Shown: positions 50,121 to 59,862, counted from the stretch's first letter. The stretch: 64,000 bases of DNA from JAQBQB01 sp963846925 (GCA_963846925.1 CAWJXW010000016.1:1-64000); one strand, 5' to 3'. The notes: a model not told the origin generated them from the letters alone. Program-made: numbers and translations.

Positions 50121-51314
50121 CTACGGGACGCGAACGAGCTCGTTCTGTATTGGGACGCCGCCCTTCACGGGGACGGGGGCGTGGCGTGAGCATTTGATGG
50201 CGGCCTGTCCGTCGATCACCGAGACGCCGCAATTCCCGATAACGTCGAAGTTCATCGCGTACGGGATGCCTTCCGATGACAGAAACGTCGGGCCGTCGGC
50301 GATCTGGAAGTGTACGTGCGGCTCGGTGGAGTTACCGGAGTTCCCGAGCAGTGCGATGACCTGGCCGCGCTTGACGCGATCGCCGACCTTGACGCGCAAC
50401 GATCCCGGCTGGACGTGCGCGTAGAGCGCGTACCGCCCGTGCCCGATGTCGATCGCGACGTAGTTGCCGCCGACGGTCGTCATCGTGATCGGAACGGCCC
50501 GCGAGGCGGCGCCGGGTACGTTCTGCGGGATGCTGTCCTTGGTCGCGGCGATCACACCGTCCGCGACCGCCATCAGCGGCGTACCGTACGCGTAGTAGTT
50601 CTCGTTCTTGAGCGGATCGCCGTGATGCGAGCTGCCGGTCGAATCGAGCTGCAGGAAATCGATCGCGAACCGTTGGCCGATCGCCGTGTGTCCGTCGAGT
50701 CCGAGCACGAGGCGTCGGTGTCCCGACGAGTTCGACGGGCCGTTGAACGCGGCCCACTCTCCGTGGAACGGCGCGGAGATGACCGCGAGGTCGGTCGCGA
50801 CGGGAGTCGTCGTTCCCTCGAGCACGACGTCGCTCGAATCGGCGCCCGTCCGCTTGAAGGTGAGACGATGTCTCAACGTGGCCGGCGGACGGTTCGCGTC
50901 GACGGGAATCCAGAGGTAGACGTACGCGCGAACCCCCGCGGGAATCTGCGCCCGCTCCGACGCCGGAAGACACTCGACGGCCGGGCGACTGGTCGTATCG
51001 GTGGCGCGGCACGTCGGCGGCGCGACGCGTGCGAGCGCGCGAATCAGCGCACTGTCCGCGAGCGTGAAGACGGTAGCGTGACTGGCGGCGTCGAGCACCT
51101 CGACGCGGCGCAAGTACATCGCCGTCGGCGTGAGGTTCGTGACGTGAAGCTCGTAGGACAGAAAGGCCCCCGAGTCGCTGAGCGCGACCGTCGGCGGCTT
51201 GGGCACGCTGAATTCGACCGACGGAGGGATCTGCGTCTGTGCCGCGGCGGTCGCCGTAGACGCGGCGACCGCGACGGATGAACACAGAGTCACACCGAGA
51301 CGACGGCGAATCAC
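50121..51314 (-). CDS. M23 (LytM) family metallopeptidase
   Basis: 397 residues, intact. There is a signal peptide to about residue 26. The N-terminal 190 residues are a beta-rich domain without known family (PPSVEFSVPKPPTVALSDSG). The M23 domain runs from about 200: GHTAIGQRFAIDFLQLD contains the His and Asp zinc ligands and TEPHVHFQIAD near 333 the HxH. YVAIDIGHGRYALYAHVQPG and GNSGNSTEPHV are the usual core. M23 enzymes cut peptide cross-links of peptidoglycan (D-Ala or Gly bonds), so it fits release of D-amino-acid-containing peptides. Its start overlaps the upstream serine hydrolase stop by four bases. Confidence 0.92.
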   Translation of the reverse strand: MIRRRLGVTLCSSVAVAASTATAAAQTQIPPSVEFSVPKPPTVALSDSGAFLSYELHVTNLTPTAMYLRRVEVLDAASHATVFTLADSALIRALARVAPPTCRATDTTSRPAVECLPASERAQIPAGVRAYVYLWIPVDANRPPATLRHRLTFKRTGADSSDVVLEGTTTPVATDLAVISAPFHGEWAAFNGPSNSSGHRRLVLGLDGHTAIGQRFAIDFLQLDSTGSSHHGDPLKNENYYAYGTPLMAVADGVIAATKDSIPQNVPGAASRAVPITMTTVGGNYVAIDIGHGRYALYAHVQPGSLRVKVGDRVKRGQVIALLGNSGNSTEPHVHFQIADGPTFLSSEGIPYAMNFDVIGNCGVSVIDGQAAIKCSRHAPVPVKGGVPIQNELVRVP

Positions 51315-52900
51315 GAACCGCTTCCTCCGCGGCCACCGCGACCGCCTCGCCCGGCGGCTTTCTTACCGAGGAGCGTGACGTCACCACCAATGCCGAACCA
51401 CAGTCCCGTGACAGTGTTGTCGGGCGAGATCTCGAACTTGATGTTCATCGGACCGGTGGGCGAGCCGGGAGGCAGAACCCATCGGAAGTTGTTCGCGTTC
51501 CAGTACTGAAGCACGCCGTGCCACTCGCCGCGGTTCAGCTCGAGCTGACCTTCGACGATCGACACCGTCGCGTCGCCGTACAGGCTGTCCGCGTACGTCC
51601 CGACGAACGCGTTGAGCGGCAGTGGCGGCTTGGCGTCCCTCGGATGCTCGGCGGCCTGCGCCGCCGTGACCGAATCCGCGCGACGCCGCTGCACGAGATA
51701 GCGCTCATACGCCTCGGCGCTCAGATCCCTCATCGGCAAGCCGAGCGCGCGGTCGAAGATGTAGTGCATGACGATCGCCGGCAGTTGCGCGCTCTGCATG
51801 TTGCTCAACACGGCGACGCCGATGTGCTTCTCCGGCAGCATTCCGACCGCGGCCGTCATGCCGGTGGTGTTGCCGCCGTGCTGCCACATGAGTTGACCGT
51901 GGTAGTCCTCCACGAACCAACCCATCCCGTACGAGCTGAAGTGCGTGACGGGAAACGAGTCGCGAGCGGCGGGGTCGCCGCCGCGCCCAGTCGGGGGGAC
52001 GCCCGCCACGGCCAGGATCTGCGGCGAGTGCGTCTCGCGCAGTGCCGCCGAGTTGACCAGCCGCTTTCCGTTGACCACGCCGTCGTTCAACTGAAAGCGC
52101 AGCCACTGCGCCATGTCCCTCGCGTTCGACAGGATCGCGCCGGCGGGTCCGATGTTGTCACCGTCGAACATCGCTTCGACCACCGCCGAGTCTCCCGCAG
52201 CGTGCGGCCGCGCCACGTTGGTCGTAGCGAGACCTTTCGACGTCGTGACCGACGACGTCATGCCGAGCGGGCCGAAGATTCGCTGCGGGATGAGCGCGTC
52301 CCAGCTGGTGCCGGCGGCTTTGCCGGCCGCCTGGCCGGCCGCGAGAAACATCATGTTCTGATATGAATACTTGGATCTGAACGGCGATTCCGGCTTGAGA
52401 AACCGAATCCGATGCAGAATCTCGTCGCGCCCGAAGCCGGACCCCAGCCAGACCAGCTCGCCGCGCGCGATCCCGCTGCGATGCGTGAGCGCATCGCGGA
52501 GCGTCACTCCTTCGTTCGCGACCGGATCGTACAGCTTGAATCCGGGGAGGTAGTCGGCGAGATGATCCTCCCATCGCATCTTGCCGTCGGTGACGAGCAT
52601 GGCGACCAGCGTCGCGGTGAACGCCTTCGAGCTCGACCCGATCTCGAACAGCGTTTGCTCGTTGACCGGCGCGTGGCTCTGCGCGGACAACGTCCCGAAG
52701 CCCTTCGTGTAGATGACTGAGTCGTTGCGCACGATCGCCACACTCAGTCCCGGGACCTTCCAGGTCTGAACGGCCTTCGCGATGTACGCGTCGAGTCCGG
52801 GGTACGGCTCCTGCGCGCGAGCGACCGCCGCCGCGAGGAGGGCGACGATCGCGCCGGCGAGGCGAACGCTCGCCGGACGCAATGATCGATGTGTGCTCAC
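51311..52900 (-). CDS. Class C beta-lactamase-fold serine hydrolase with C-terminal DUF3471-like domain
   Basis: 529 residues from GTG 52900, overlapping the SusD stop. There is a signal peptide to residue 29. Catalytic motifs: Ser89-x-x-Lys92 in EIGSSSKAF, Tyr180-x-Asn182 in YSYQN, and HGG in MWQHGGNTTGM (KTG equivalent). The last 100 residues, from LNAFVGTYADSLYGDATVSI, match the DUF3471-like extension of this group. The family includes D-aminopeptidases, DD-peptidases and esterases, and rarely true beta-lactamases. It ends in a Gly/Arg-rich tail. Likely periplasmic; a D-aminopeptidase or DD-carboxypeptidase role would suit the operon but is inference. Confidence 0.9.
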   Translation of the reverse strand: MSTHRSLRPASVRLAGAIVALLAAAVARAQEPYPGLDAYIAKAVQTWKVPGLSVAIVRNDSVIYTKGFGTLSAQSHAPVNEQTLFEIGSSSKAFTATLVAMLVTDGKMRWEDHLADYLPGFKLYDPVANEGVTLRDALTHRSGIARGELVWLGSGFGRDEILHRIRFLKPESPFRSKYSYQNMMFLAAGQAAGKAAGTSWDALIPQRIFGPLGMTSSVTTSKGLATTNVARPHAAGDSAVVEAMFDGDNIGPAGAILSNARDMAQWLRFQLNDGVVNGKRLVNSAALRETHSPQILAVAGVPPTGRGGDPAARDSFPVTHFSSYGMGWFVEDYHGQLMWQHGGNTTGMTAAVGMLPEKHIGVAVLSNMQSAQLPAIVMHYIFDRALGLPMRDLSAEAYERYLVQRRRADSVTAAQAAEHPRDAKPPLPLNAFVGTYADSLYGDATVSIVEGQLELNRGEWHGVLQYWNANNFRWVLPPGSPTGPMNIKFEISPDNTVTGLWFGIGGDVTLLGKKAAGRGGRGGRGGSGS

Positions 52901-54177
52901 GGGGTTTTCGAGATGCTGGGATTGTTGATCCGCTCGATGTCCGGCAGCGGGAAGCAGGTCTCCGTTCCGTAGTTTCCCCCGCCCGAGTACGCGGTGCCGC
53001 TGGCCGGTGCGAACACCAGACCGTACCGGCGCAGGTCCCCGAGGCGATGGCCCTCGAGGAACAGTTCGCGGCGACGCTCCTCGATGATTTGCGTCTTGAG
53101 CTGCGCCGCCGTCTGGCCGGTGCCGTCGAACGCCGGCAGGCCGGAGTGCGTCGCGCGCGCCGCGTTGATCGCCGCCACCGACCCCGCGAGATCACCCGCC
53201 GCCGCCTTTGCTTCGGCGACGATCAGCTGCGCCTCGGCGTAGCGTGCGATGGGCATGGGAGTGGTGAAAGCGGGATACTTGTCGGGCGTGAAGATCGCCG
53301 CGCCGGGCGCGGTTCCGTTCTTTCCCAACGACGTCACCGCCACGCGCGGATCGGGCAACCCGTTGACGGTCAATCCCCGGAAGCTCGGATCGACCGTGGC
53401 GAAGTTGCTGTTGTTGATCGTGAAGAAGGAGAAGTTCTGGCGGCGGAAGTTGATGCCGTCCGTGGACATGTTGACGACGAAACTGGATGCGATGGTCGCG
53501 GCATCAGTTCCGGCGGCGGCCGCGTTCCCCAAATCCAACTGCGCGCGCGCGCGTCCGAGAGTCGCGAAACTCACCGTCGTCGGATCGGACGCCGCCGTCG
53601 CGGCCTCGATCGCCGAATCGAATCGCGACTTGGCCTCGGCGAACACCTGGGCCGGCTGAAGCTCCGGACCAAGGTTGATCGCCGCGGTGCACATGCCTTC
53701 ACCCATCAGCACGAGGCTATAGCCGGCATAGGCATAGGATTGTCCGATCAGCTTCGTTCGGTTCACGCCCGTCGCCATCTGCGCGTCGGTCCATCCTTTC
53801 AGGTAGGCGATCGCGGTGTCCGCCGAGCGGCGCGCGACGGAGAGCGGCGTGTAGATCGCCGGCTGTTGGTTGGCGGTACTGCAGCTGCCCGTTCCGTATG
53901 AGGCGCCGGTCGTCAGCGTGCGCCGGTCGTAGTCGAAGTTGGCCGCGTTGGAGATGCCGTCGGCCAGCTCATCGGTGAAGACGCCGGACCCCACGACGTA
54001 TCGTGAGAACGCGCATTCGAAGTCGCTGATCGCTCCATTCACGATCAGCGGCGCGTTGAGCGGCGTGTAGACGGTGCTGGATGAGAGCGCACCGGGGTTG
54101 GATTGGGTCAGCGTCGCGAGATCGGTGCAGGCGGCGACCGCCACCAGCACGATGCCGAGGGCTAGTGTTCGTCGCAT
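52897..54177 (-). CDS. SusD/RagB-type outer-membrane lipoprotein
   Basis: 426 residues, intact. There is a lipoprotein signal (MRRTLALGIVLVAVAAC, cysteine at 17). The body is the helical TPR-like SusD fold: LTQSNPGALSSSTVYTPLN, FDYDRRTLTTGASYGT and SFATLGRARAQLDLGNAAAA; near the end AQLKTQIIEERRRELFLEGHRLGDLRRYGL is the diagnostic SusD C-terminal helix. SusD proteins sit on the outer membrane as the lid of the SusC barrel and capture oligosaccharides or peptides. Start is three bases after the SusC stop. With no glycosidase near and three peptidase-type genes following, a peptide ligand is likelier than sugar. Confidence 0.92.
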   Translation of the reverse strand: MRRTLALGIVLVAVAACTDLATLTQSNPGALSSSTVYTPLNAPLIVNGAISDFECAFSRYVVGSGVFTDELADGISNAANFDYDRRTLTTGASYGTGSCSTANQQPAIYTPLSVARRSADTAIAYLKGWTDAQMATGVNRTKLIGQSYAYAGYSLVLMGEGMCTAAINLGPELQPAQVFAEAKSRFDSAIEAATAASDPTTVSFATLGRARAQLDLGNAAAAGTDAATIASSFVVNMSTDGINFRRQNFSFFTINNSNFATVDPSFRGLTVNGLPDPRVAVTSLGKNGTAPGAAIFTPDKYPAFTTPMPIARYAEAQLIVAEAKAAAGDLAGSVAAINAARATHSGLPAFDGTGQTAAQLKTQIIEERRRELFLEGHRLGDLRRYGLVFAPASGTAYSGGGNYGTETCFPLPDIERINNPSISKTP

Positions 54178-54180
54178 AGG

Positions 54181-57100
54181 TCACCAGGAGAAGTTGAAGG
54201 TCACGAGGAAACGCGTGAGCGGCGGTATCACACCCTGATCGATCGCCGTGGCGCCGTTGTTACTGGTGCCGCTCTGGGCGGCGCCTTCCGGGTCGATCCC
54301 ACGGTAGTTGGTCCATGTGTGGAGCTCGCGGGCGGCGAACGTGATCGAGGGGTTCGTTACGCGGAGGAAGCGGCTTGGAATGAAGTACGTAGCCGACAGT
54401 TCGCGGAGCTTGACGAACGACGCGTCGTCCATGAACTGGTCGACGGTGTTGCCGACGGCCGCGGAGAGGCTGGCCTCGGCCAGGTACAGTGGGGAGTACT
54501 CCAGCGGGTAGTAGTTCGCGCGACACAGCGGCGCGCCGGCCAGTCCGTCGCAGCGAATCTCCTCGTTCTGGTTCCATACCCTGTTGCCGCGCCGCCCGTC
54601 GAGCAGGCCGTACAGACGCAGCGATTTGCCGATCATGAGGGTGTTGCCGAACGAGAACGTCTTACTCGGCGTCGGGTTCCCGATGTACACGAAGGGCGCC
54701 GACGCGCAGGCGACGGGCGCCTTTCCGGCCCCGCCGTCGCACAGAACGTTGGTCGCCAGGTTGGTCGTCGGATCTCGGTCGGCCGAAACGATGCGGCGCG
54801 ACCAAAGACCGCCGATCGGATAGCCGACGATGTTGTACTGCCCAGCGCTTGCGATCGCGTTCGTGATGTTGCTCTTGATCACGTTGTTGATCGTCGTGAG
54901 GTTGCCGGTGATCTCCCAGCTGAAGTCACGCCGCGAGATCGCCTGGAGCCTCGTCTCGAGCTCGATCCCCTTGTTGGTGACCTTGCCGAGGTTGGTGAGC
55001 TGGTTGCCGGAGAAGCCCGTCGAGGGCGCGACCGGCTGCTGGACGATCTCGTTGTTCGTGGTCTTGTTGTAGTAGGTGAAGTCGACGCTCAGCCGGTTGA
55101 AGAGGCCGGTCTCGAATCCGACTTCGGTCTCCGCGCCGCGCTCGGGCCGCAGGTCCGCGTTGCCCAAGCCGCCCGGCGTGATGGCGTTCGTGCCGTTCGG
55201 TCCGACGACTGGCGTGAACGTTTGCAGCGCAGAAAACGCGGTGGGTTGTCGCCCGGCCGCGCCGTACGCGGCGCGCAGCCGCAGGGCGTTGATGCGGTTT
55301 CCCCATTTCCAGAACGGCTCGTCGCTCACGACCCACGACGCGCTGGCCTTGGGATACGTGACCCACTTGAAGTCCTGGCCGAACGAGCTGTTGTTGTCCA
55401 CGCGCACGGCGCCGACGAGGAAGAGCCGGTCTCGCCATGCGAACTGCTCCTGCACGTAGCCGCCGACGGTCGTGTTGATCGTCTGCGCTTGCGTCGCGGC
55501 CGCCGCCTGCGACGCGGCGCTCACCGTCTCGACGCCCGACGCCGGAAACCCCTGGCCGCCGAGGAAGCTCTGGTTGGCTTCTGAATTGTTGAACTGGCCG
55601 CCGACCGACGTCGACGACACGAGCGCGGAACTGAGTTCGGCCTTCGCCGTTCCCGAGTAGTCCGCGGTGATCAGAGTCGTGCGTCGGAGCGTTTGACCGA
55701 GGCGCCCGCCCGCCGCGGCGGGCGACAGGATCGCGGCCAACTGTGGCGGCGCGAAGTGTTCGATCGCCCGATCGTCCTGATCCGTGTAATCGAGCCCCAG
55801 CACCGCGCGATGCGTGAACCATCGCGTGAGCTGGTTGTTGATCGTCGTGCTACCCGTAAACCGGTTGAGCCCCGTGGCATTGTCGTATAACGTCTGCGGT
55901 ACGGCGGCTGGAAAGCCCGGGTAGAAGCCCAGCGACGCCGGCGGGAAAAGGAGCGAATGTCCGCCGATAGCGCCGAGCAACGCGGACGCCCCGACGTCGG
56001 CGCCGAGGTGTGTCGACATATCGATGAAGTTGAGGCTCGTCGACACATCCGTTGTCGTGCCCAACGGGGTGCTCAGGTTCAGGTGCGCGTTGAAGTCGCG
56101 CTGGAGGTTGTTCGGCTCGATGCCATAGTCGTTCTGGTATCCGAGCGACGCGTAGTAGCGCAGCTGATCCACCCCGCCGACGACCGCCGTCGAGTAGTGG
56201 CGCTCGAGGCCCGTCTTGAAGATCGGCGTGCCGCTGTCGGACATCGCCTTCACGCCGTTCCACGGAACGATGTTGCCCGACTTGTCCTTGTCGTAGTTGG
56301 TCGGCACGCGGTCCTCGGCGTCGCGGAAGTACATCGGACCTCCCGTGATCGTCGTGCGGAGTTCCGCTCGTCCCGACGCGCCCCTCTTCGTGATGATCTG
56401 GATCACGCCGTTGGCCGCTTCCGTTCCGTAGATCGTCGCGGCGGCAGGACCCTTGATGATCTCGATGCTCTCGATGTCCGCGGGGTTGATGTCGTTCATC
56501 CGGCTCTCGACCGGGTTGCCCTGCGCGCCGAGACCGCCCGAGATACCGGCCGGTCCCAGATTGGTCGAGTTGTTGACCCGGACACCGTCGATGTAGATCA
56601 GCGGATTGTTCGTGAGACCGATGCTGCTCGGTCCGCGGATCTGAATCGATGGTCCGGTGCCGAGACGGCCGCTGATCGGCTGAATGTCGACGCCCGCGGC
56701 GCGCGATCTCAGGAGGTTCGCGATGTCGGGCGGCGAACCCTTCGCCATTTCGGTCGACGCATCGATCGTCGACACGGCGTTGCCGATCGACCGTCGCTCG
56801 GTCTCACCCGCCGTCCCGGTCACGACGATCTGGTCGAGGGCGACCGCGCTCGGCGCCAAGCCGACCTCGTGCGTGACCGTGGCGCCTGCCGCGACGGTGA
56901 CCGCCTGCCGATTCGACGAATAGCCGAGCCGGAGGACCAAGATCGATCGCGTGCCGCTCGGCACGCCGACGATGCGATACCGGCCGTCCTGGCCGGTGAC
57001 GGCGCCGAGGCGCGTGCCTTCGACCTGAAGACTCGCTCCCGCGACCGCGTCGCCCGTGCGGGCATCGGTCACGCGACCGACGATGATGCCGGGCTGTGCT

Positions 57101-57207
57101 TGTGCATGTGCGTCGACCGGCACGCCGACGAATCGCATCGTCGCGATCGCCAGGGACGCCAGGATCAAGAGCCTGCGACGCAGGCACTGATCAACGAGAG
57201 CTCGCAT
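54181..57207 (-). CDS. SusC/RagA-type TonB-linked outer-membrane importer
   Basis: 1,008 residues, intact. ATG 57207 has a strong GGAGG six bases upstream. After a signal peptide (to about 36) there is a CarboxypepD_reg domain (IIVGRVTDARTGDAVAGASL), the plug (SIGNAVSTIDASTEMAKGSP, IRGPSSIGLTNNPLIYIDGV, SIEIIKGPAAATIYGTEAAN), and a 22-strand barrel ending in the aromatic strand FLVTFNFSW. It imports large ligands across the outer membrane with TonB energy, in complex with SusD. It lies 38 bp downstream of the APC permease gene, which would carry the processed products across the inner membrane. The ligand is inferred to be peptides from the neighbouring hydrolases. Confidence 0.95.
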   Translation of the reverse strand: MRALVDQCLRRRLLILASLAIATMRFVGVPVDAHAQAQPGIIVGRVTDARTGDAVAGASLQVEGTRLGAVTGQDGRYRIVGVPSGTRSILVLRLGYSSNRQAVTVAAGATVTHEVGLAPSAVALDQIVVTGTAGETERRSIGNAVSTIDASTEMAKGSPPDIANLLRSRAAGVDIQPISGRLGTGPSIQIRGPSSIGLTNNPLIYIDGVRVNNSTNLGPAGISGGLGAQGNPVESRMNDINPADIESIEIIKGPAAATIYGTEAANGVIQIITKRGASGRAELRTTITGGPMYFRDAEDRVPTNYDKDKSGNIVPWNGVKAMSDSGTPIFKTGLERHYSTAVVGGVDQLRYYASLGYQNDYGIEPNNLQRDFNAHLNLSTPLGTTTDVSTSLNFIDMSTHLGADVGASALLGAIGGHSLLFPPASLGFYPGFPAAVPQTLYDNATGLNRFTGSTTINNQLTRWFTHRAVLGLDYTDQDDRAIEHFAPPQLAAILSPAAAGGRLGQTLRRTTLITADYSGTAKAELSSALVSSTSVGGQFNNSEANQSFLGGQGFPASGVETVSAASQAAAATQAQTINTTVGGYVQEQFAWRDRLFLVGAVRVDNNSSFGQDFKWVTYPKASASWVVSDEPFWKWGNRINALRLRAAYGAAGRQPTAFSALQTFTPVVGPNGTNAITPGGLGNADLRPERGAETEVGFETGLFNRLSVDFTYYNKTTNNEIVQQPVAPSTGFSGNQLTNLGKVTNKGIELETRLQAISRRDFSWEITGNLTTINNVIKSNITNAIASAGQYNIVGYPIGGLWSRRIVSADRDPTTNLATNVLCDGGAGKAPVACASAPFVYIGNPTPSKTFSFGNTLMIGKSLRLYGLLDGRRGNRVWNQNEEIRCDGLAGAPLCRANYYPLEYSPLYLAEASLSAAVGNTVDQFMDDASFVKLRELSATYFIPSRFLRVTNPSITFAARELHTWTNYRGIDPEGAAQSGTSNNGATAIDQGVIPPLTRFLVTFNFSW

Positions 57208-57245
57208 CCGTTCCTCCAGTGATGGTAAACACGTTCAACTACGAA

Positions 57246-58610
57246 TCACGACGAGAACGCCGGTTCCACTTCGCGACGACGCGAACGCCAGAGGAAGTAG
57301 ACGGGAGTTCCGAGCAAAACCACGGTGAGCCCGATCGCCGCCTGGCGCGTCTGCTGAAACAGCGTGTTGCCGACGAGCAGCGCCGCGGCGAGGGCGAAGA
57401 GCACGGGAGTGACCGGATAGCCGGGCGTCCGGAACGGACGCACCGCATCCGGCAAGCGGCGTCGCGACGCGAACACCGCGAGCGCGCCGAGGCCGTAGAA
57501 AATCCAGCCGGCGAACACGACGTAGGTGAGCAGCTGCTCGAACGTGCCGGTGAGCGCGAGCAGCACCGACCAACACGACAACAACACGATCGCCGACGCC
57601 GGCGTGCCGAAGCGCTCGCTCACTTTCGCGAGCCGCGCGAAGAACAACCCGTCGCGCGCCATCGCGAAGTACAGTCGCGGCGCGGTCAGCACGAGCCCGT
57701 TCGTCGCGCTGAAGATCGACACGAGCGCGAGAACGCTGAGCAGCTTGCCGGAGAACGAACCGAAAACCGCCGCGGTGGCGTCGGCAGCGACATGGCTGCT
57801 CTGCGACGCGGCCGTCGGGCCGATCGCGGCGACGTACCCGACGTTCGCCAACAGATAGAGAACGATCAACGCGAACGTCGCCACGGCGATGGAGCGCGGG
57901 AAAACGCGCTGCGGATCGCGCGTCTCGCCCGCGGCGAACGTGACGTACTGCCAGCCTTCGTACGCCCACAACACGCCGATCATCGCCGCGCCGAAACCCG
58001 ACATCACGGACGACGTGAGCGCCGGCGGCCAGAGCGTCGCGGGAGCCGGCCACGCGTGGCCGGCGACGAGGAGAGCGAGCCCGATCAGCAACAGCGCGCC
58101 GACCTTGATCATCGTCGCCGAGTTCTCCACCGTCGCGCTCTGGCGCGTCCCGCGCACGTTGACGACCGTGATCACGACGATCATCAGGGTCGACGCCACC
58201 TTCGCGCCGACGGGGCCGATCGGAACGAGTTGGCCCAGATACGCGGAAAACGCGACGGCGAGGGTCGCGACCGAGCCGCTGGCGATGACGAGAAAGCTCG
58301 TCCAACCATAGAGAAACGCGGGCAGCGGTCCGAACGCGTCGCGAATGTACGCGTACAGTCCCCCGGCCTCGGGCGTCATCGCGCCGAGCTCGGCGTACGT
58401 GAGCGCTCCGAGAAACGACACCACGCCGCCGACGATCCACACGAGCAGCGCGACGCCGAGGTGTCCCCCCGTTTGCTTGAGCACGACGCCCGGCACGATG
58501 AAGATGCCGGATCCGATCACCGTCCCGAGCGTGAGCAGGAGCAGGTCGGTGAAGCCGAGCGTTCGCCGCAGGCCCCCCGCCCCGCCGGCGTCCTTCGTCG
58601 CGACGGTCAT
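57246..58610 (-). CDS. APC-superfamily amino acid permease
   Basis: 454 residues from ATG 58610, overlapping the racemase stop by four bases. Twelve hydrophobic segments are evident. Family marks: TLGTVIGSGIFIVPGVVLKQ (TM1 with the unwound GSGIF substrate site), FLGALTYAELGAMTPEAGG (TM2-3 consensus), ALWAYEGW-like GVLWAYEGWQYVTFAAGETR in TM6 and SIFSATNGLVLTAPRLYFAMARDGLFF in TM8. It resembles the LAT/YbgF-like APC group for neutral amino acids. Inner membrane, proton- or exchange-driven. In this operon it would take up amino acids or dipeptides freed in the periplasm. Confidence 0.92.
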   Translation of the reverse strand: MTVATKDAGGAGGLRRTLGFTDLLLLTLGTVIGSGIFIVPGVVLKQTGGHLGVALLVWIVGGVVSFLGALTYAELGAMTPEAGGLYAYIRDAFGPLPAFLYGWTSFLVIASGSVATLAVAFSAYLGQLVPIGPVGAKVASTLMIVVITVVNVRGTRQSATVENSATMIKVGALLLIGLALLVAGHAWPAPATLWPPALTSSVMSGFGAAMIGVLWAYEGWQYVTFAAGETRDPQRVFPRSIAVATFALIVLYLLANVGYVAAIGPTAASQSSHVAADATAAVFGSFSGKLLSVLALVSIFSATNGLVLTAPRLYFAMARDGLFFARLAKVSERFGTPASAIVLLSCWSVLLALTGTFEQLLTYVVFAGWIFYGLGALAVFASRRRLPDAVRPFRTPGYPVTPVLFALAAALLVGNTLFQQTRQAAIGLTVVLLGTPVYFLWRSRRREVEPAFSS

Positions 58611-59752
58611 ACGGCCACCAGCGTGTCGCCGCCGCGGACGACCTCGGCGCGCACCGTGAGCGACTCGATCATCTCGACGTCGACGTCCACGCCGAGGCCC
58701 GGCCGATCGCGCGGCACGGCGACCATGCCGTTCGCGTCCATCGTCCACTCGGGCGACACGATGTCGCGGGCCCAGTAGCGCGCGCTCGGACTCAGATCGC
58801 CGGGCAGCGAGAAGTTCGGCAGCGACGCGAGCGCCACGTTGTACGCGCGGCCGATCCCGCTCTCGAGCATCCCGCCGCACCAGACGGGAACGCCGGCGTG
58901 GCGACACACGTCGTGGATCGCCATCGACGCCGAGAAACCGCCGACCCGTCCGGGCTTGATGTTGATGATGCGGCCGCTTCCGAGCGCGATCATGTCGTGC
59001 GCGCGGGTGACGTCGACGATCGACTCGTCGAGGCAGATCGGCGTCGTCATCCGTCGCTGCAACTCGGCGAGCTGCAACAACGCGTCGGCGCCGAACGGCT
59101 GCTCGAGCATCACCAGGTCGAACGTGTCGAGCGCGGTGAGGTGCGGGGCGTCGTCGATCGAGTACGCGGCGTTCGCGTCGACCATGAGGTCGACGTCGGC
59201 TCCGAGGGCGGCGCGCACCGCGTGTACGTATGTGACGTCCTGCCCCGGCTGAATCTTGAGCTTGACCTTGCGGTAGCCCGCCGCGACGGCGTCGACGGCG
59301 CGATCGACGAGGCGGTCCGGCGACGACTGGATTCCGAGCGAGATTCCGGTCGGGACGCGTTCGCGCGTGCCGCCGAGCATCACCGACAACGGGACGCGGT
59401 CGATCTCCGCGGCGAGTCCCCAGCACGCCATCTCGAGCGCGGCCTTCGCCATGTTGTGTCCGCGGATGTCGCGGGCGAGGATGTCGTGGACCGCGGAGGG
59501 ATGCGGCAGCGGGCGGCCGACGATTCGCGGAGCGAGCCACTCGCGGATGGCGAGCCACGCGGTGTCGACGGTCTCGGGCGTATAGATCGGGAGCTGGAAG
59601 GCGACGCACTCCGACCACGCCGTCGCGCCGCTCTCGTCCTCGAGCTCGAGGAGCAGAATGCGGCGCGTCGACATGACGCCCGACGAGATCCGGAACGGCT
59701 CTTTGAGCGCGAGCTGGATTTCGCGGAGGGTCACGCGGCCGATGCGCAGCAT
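58607..59752 (-). CDS. N-acylamino-acid racemase / o-succinylbenzoate synthase-type enolase
   Basis: 381 residues, first gene of the operon. Enolase-superfamily residues are all present at the spacing of the NSAR/OSBS group: Lys164-x-Lys166 (KVKLKIQPG), metal ligands Asp192 (VDAN), Glu217 (LEQP) and Asp242 (LDES), and Lys266 in NIKPGRVGG. The two lysines on opposite faces allow 1,1-proton transfer, racemising N-succinyl amino acids, or syn-dehydration in menaquinone synthesis. No other men genes are here, while a COG3375 GNAT closes the same operon, so racemisation is favoured. Dipeptide epimerases have a different C-terminal motif (DxD), which is absent. Cytoplasmic, about 42 kDa. Confidence 0.85.
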   Translation of the reverse strand: MLRIGRVTLREIQLALKEPFRISSGVMSTRRILLLELEDESGATAWSECVAFQLPIYTPETVDTAWLAIREWLAPRIVGRPLPHPSAVHDILARDIRGHNMAKAALEMACWGLAAEIDRVPLSVMLGGTRERVPTGISLGIQSSPDRLVDRAVDAVAAGYRKVKLKIQPGQDVTYVHAVRAALGADVDLMVDANAAYSIDDAPHLTALDTFDLVMLEQPFGADALLQLAELQRRMTTPICLDESIVDVTRAHDMIALGSGRIINIKPGRVGGFSASMAIHDVCRHAGVPVWCGGMLESGIGRAYNVALASLPNFSLPGDLSPSARYWARDIVSPEWTMDANGMVAVPRDRPGLGVDVDVEMIESLTVRAEVVRGGDTLVAV

Positions 59753-59862
59753 TCAGGAGGCGGAGGAGCGGGTCTGGGGGGCGACGCGAACGGGGAGCCG
59801 CGACGTAACGTGGGCCGGACGGCGAGGTCACGAACCAGGCACGCCGTTTGGATCGACCATTG

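Noticed and set aside
51311..52900. Antibiotic-resistance beta-lactamase
   Set aside because: SxxK, YxN and HGG fit the whole serine-hydrolase family, length and C-terminal DUF3471-like domain fit peptidases or esterases, and the operon is catabolic.
58607..59752. Calling the enolase menC (o-succinylbenzoate synthase)
   Set aside because: The active site cannot separate OSBS from NSAR. No menaquinone genes are near, and the GNAT partner favours racemase, so no men symbol is given.
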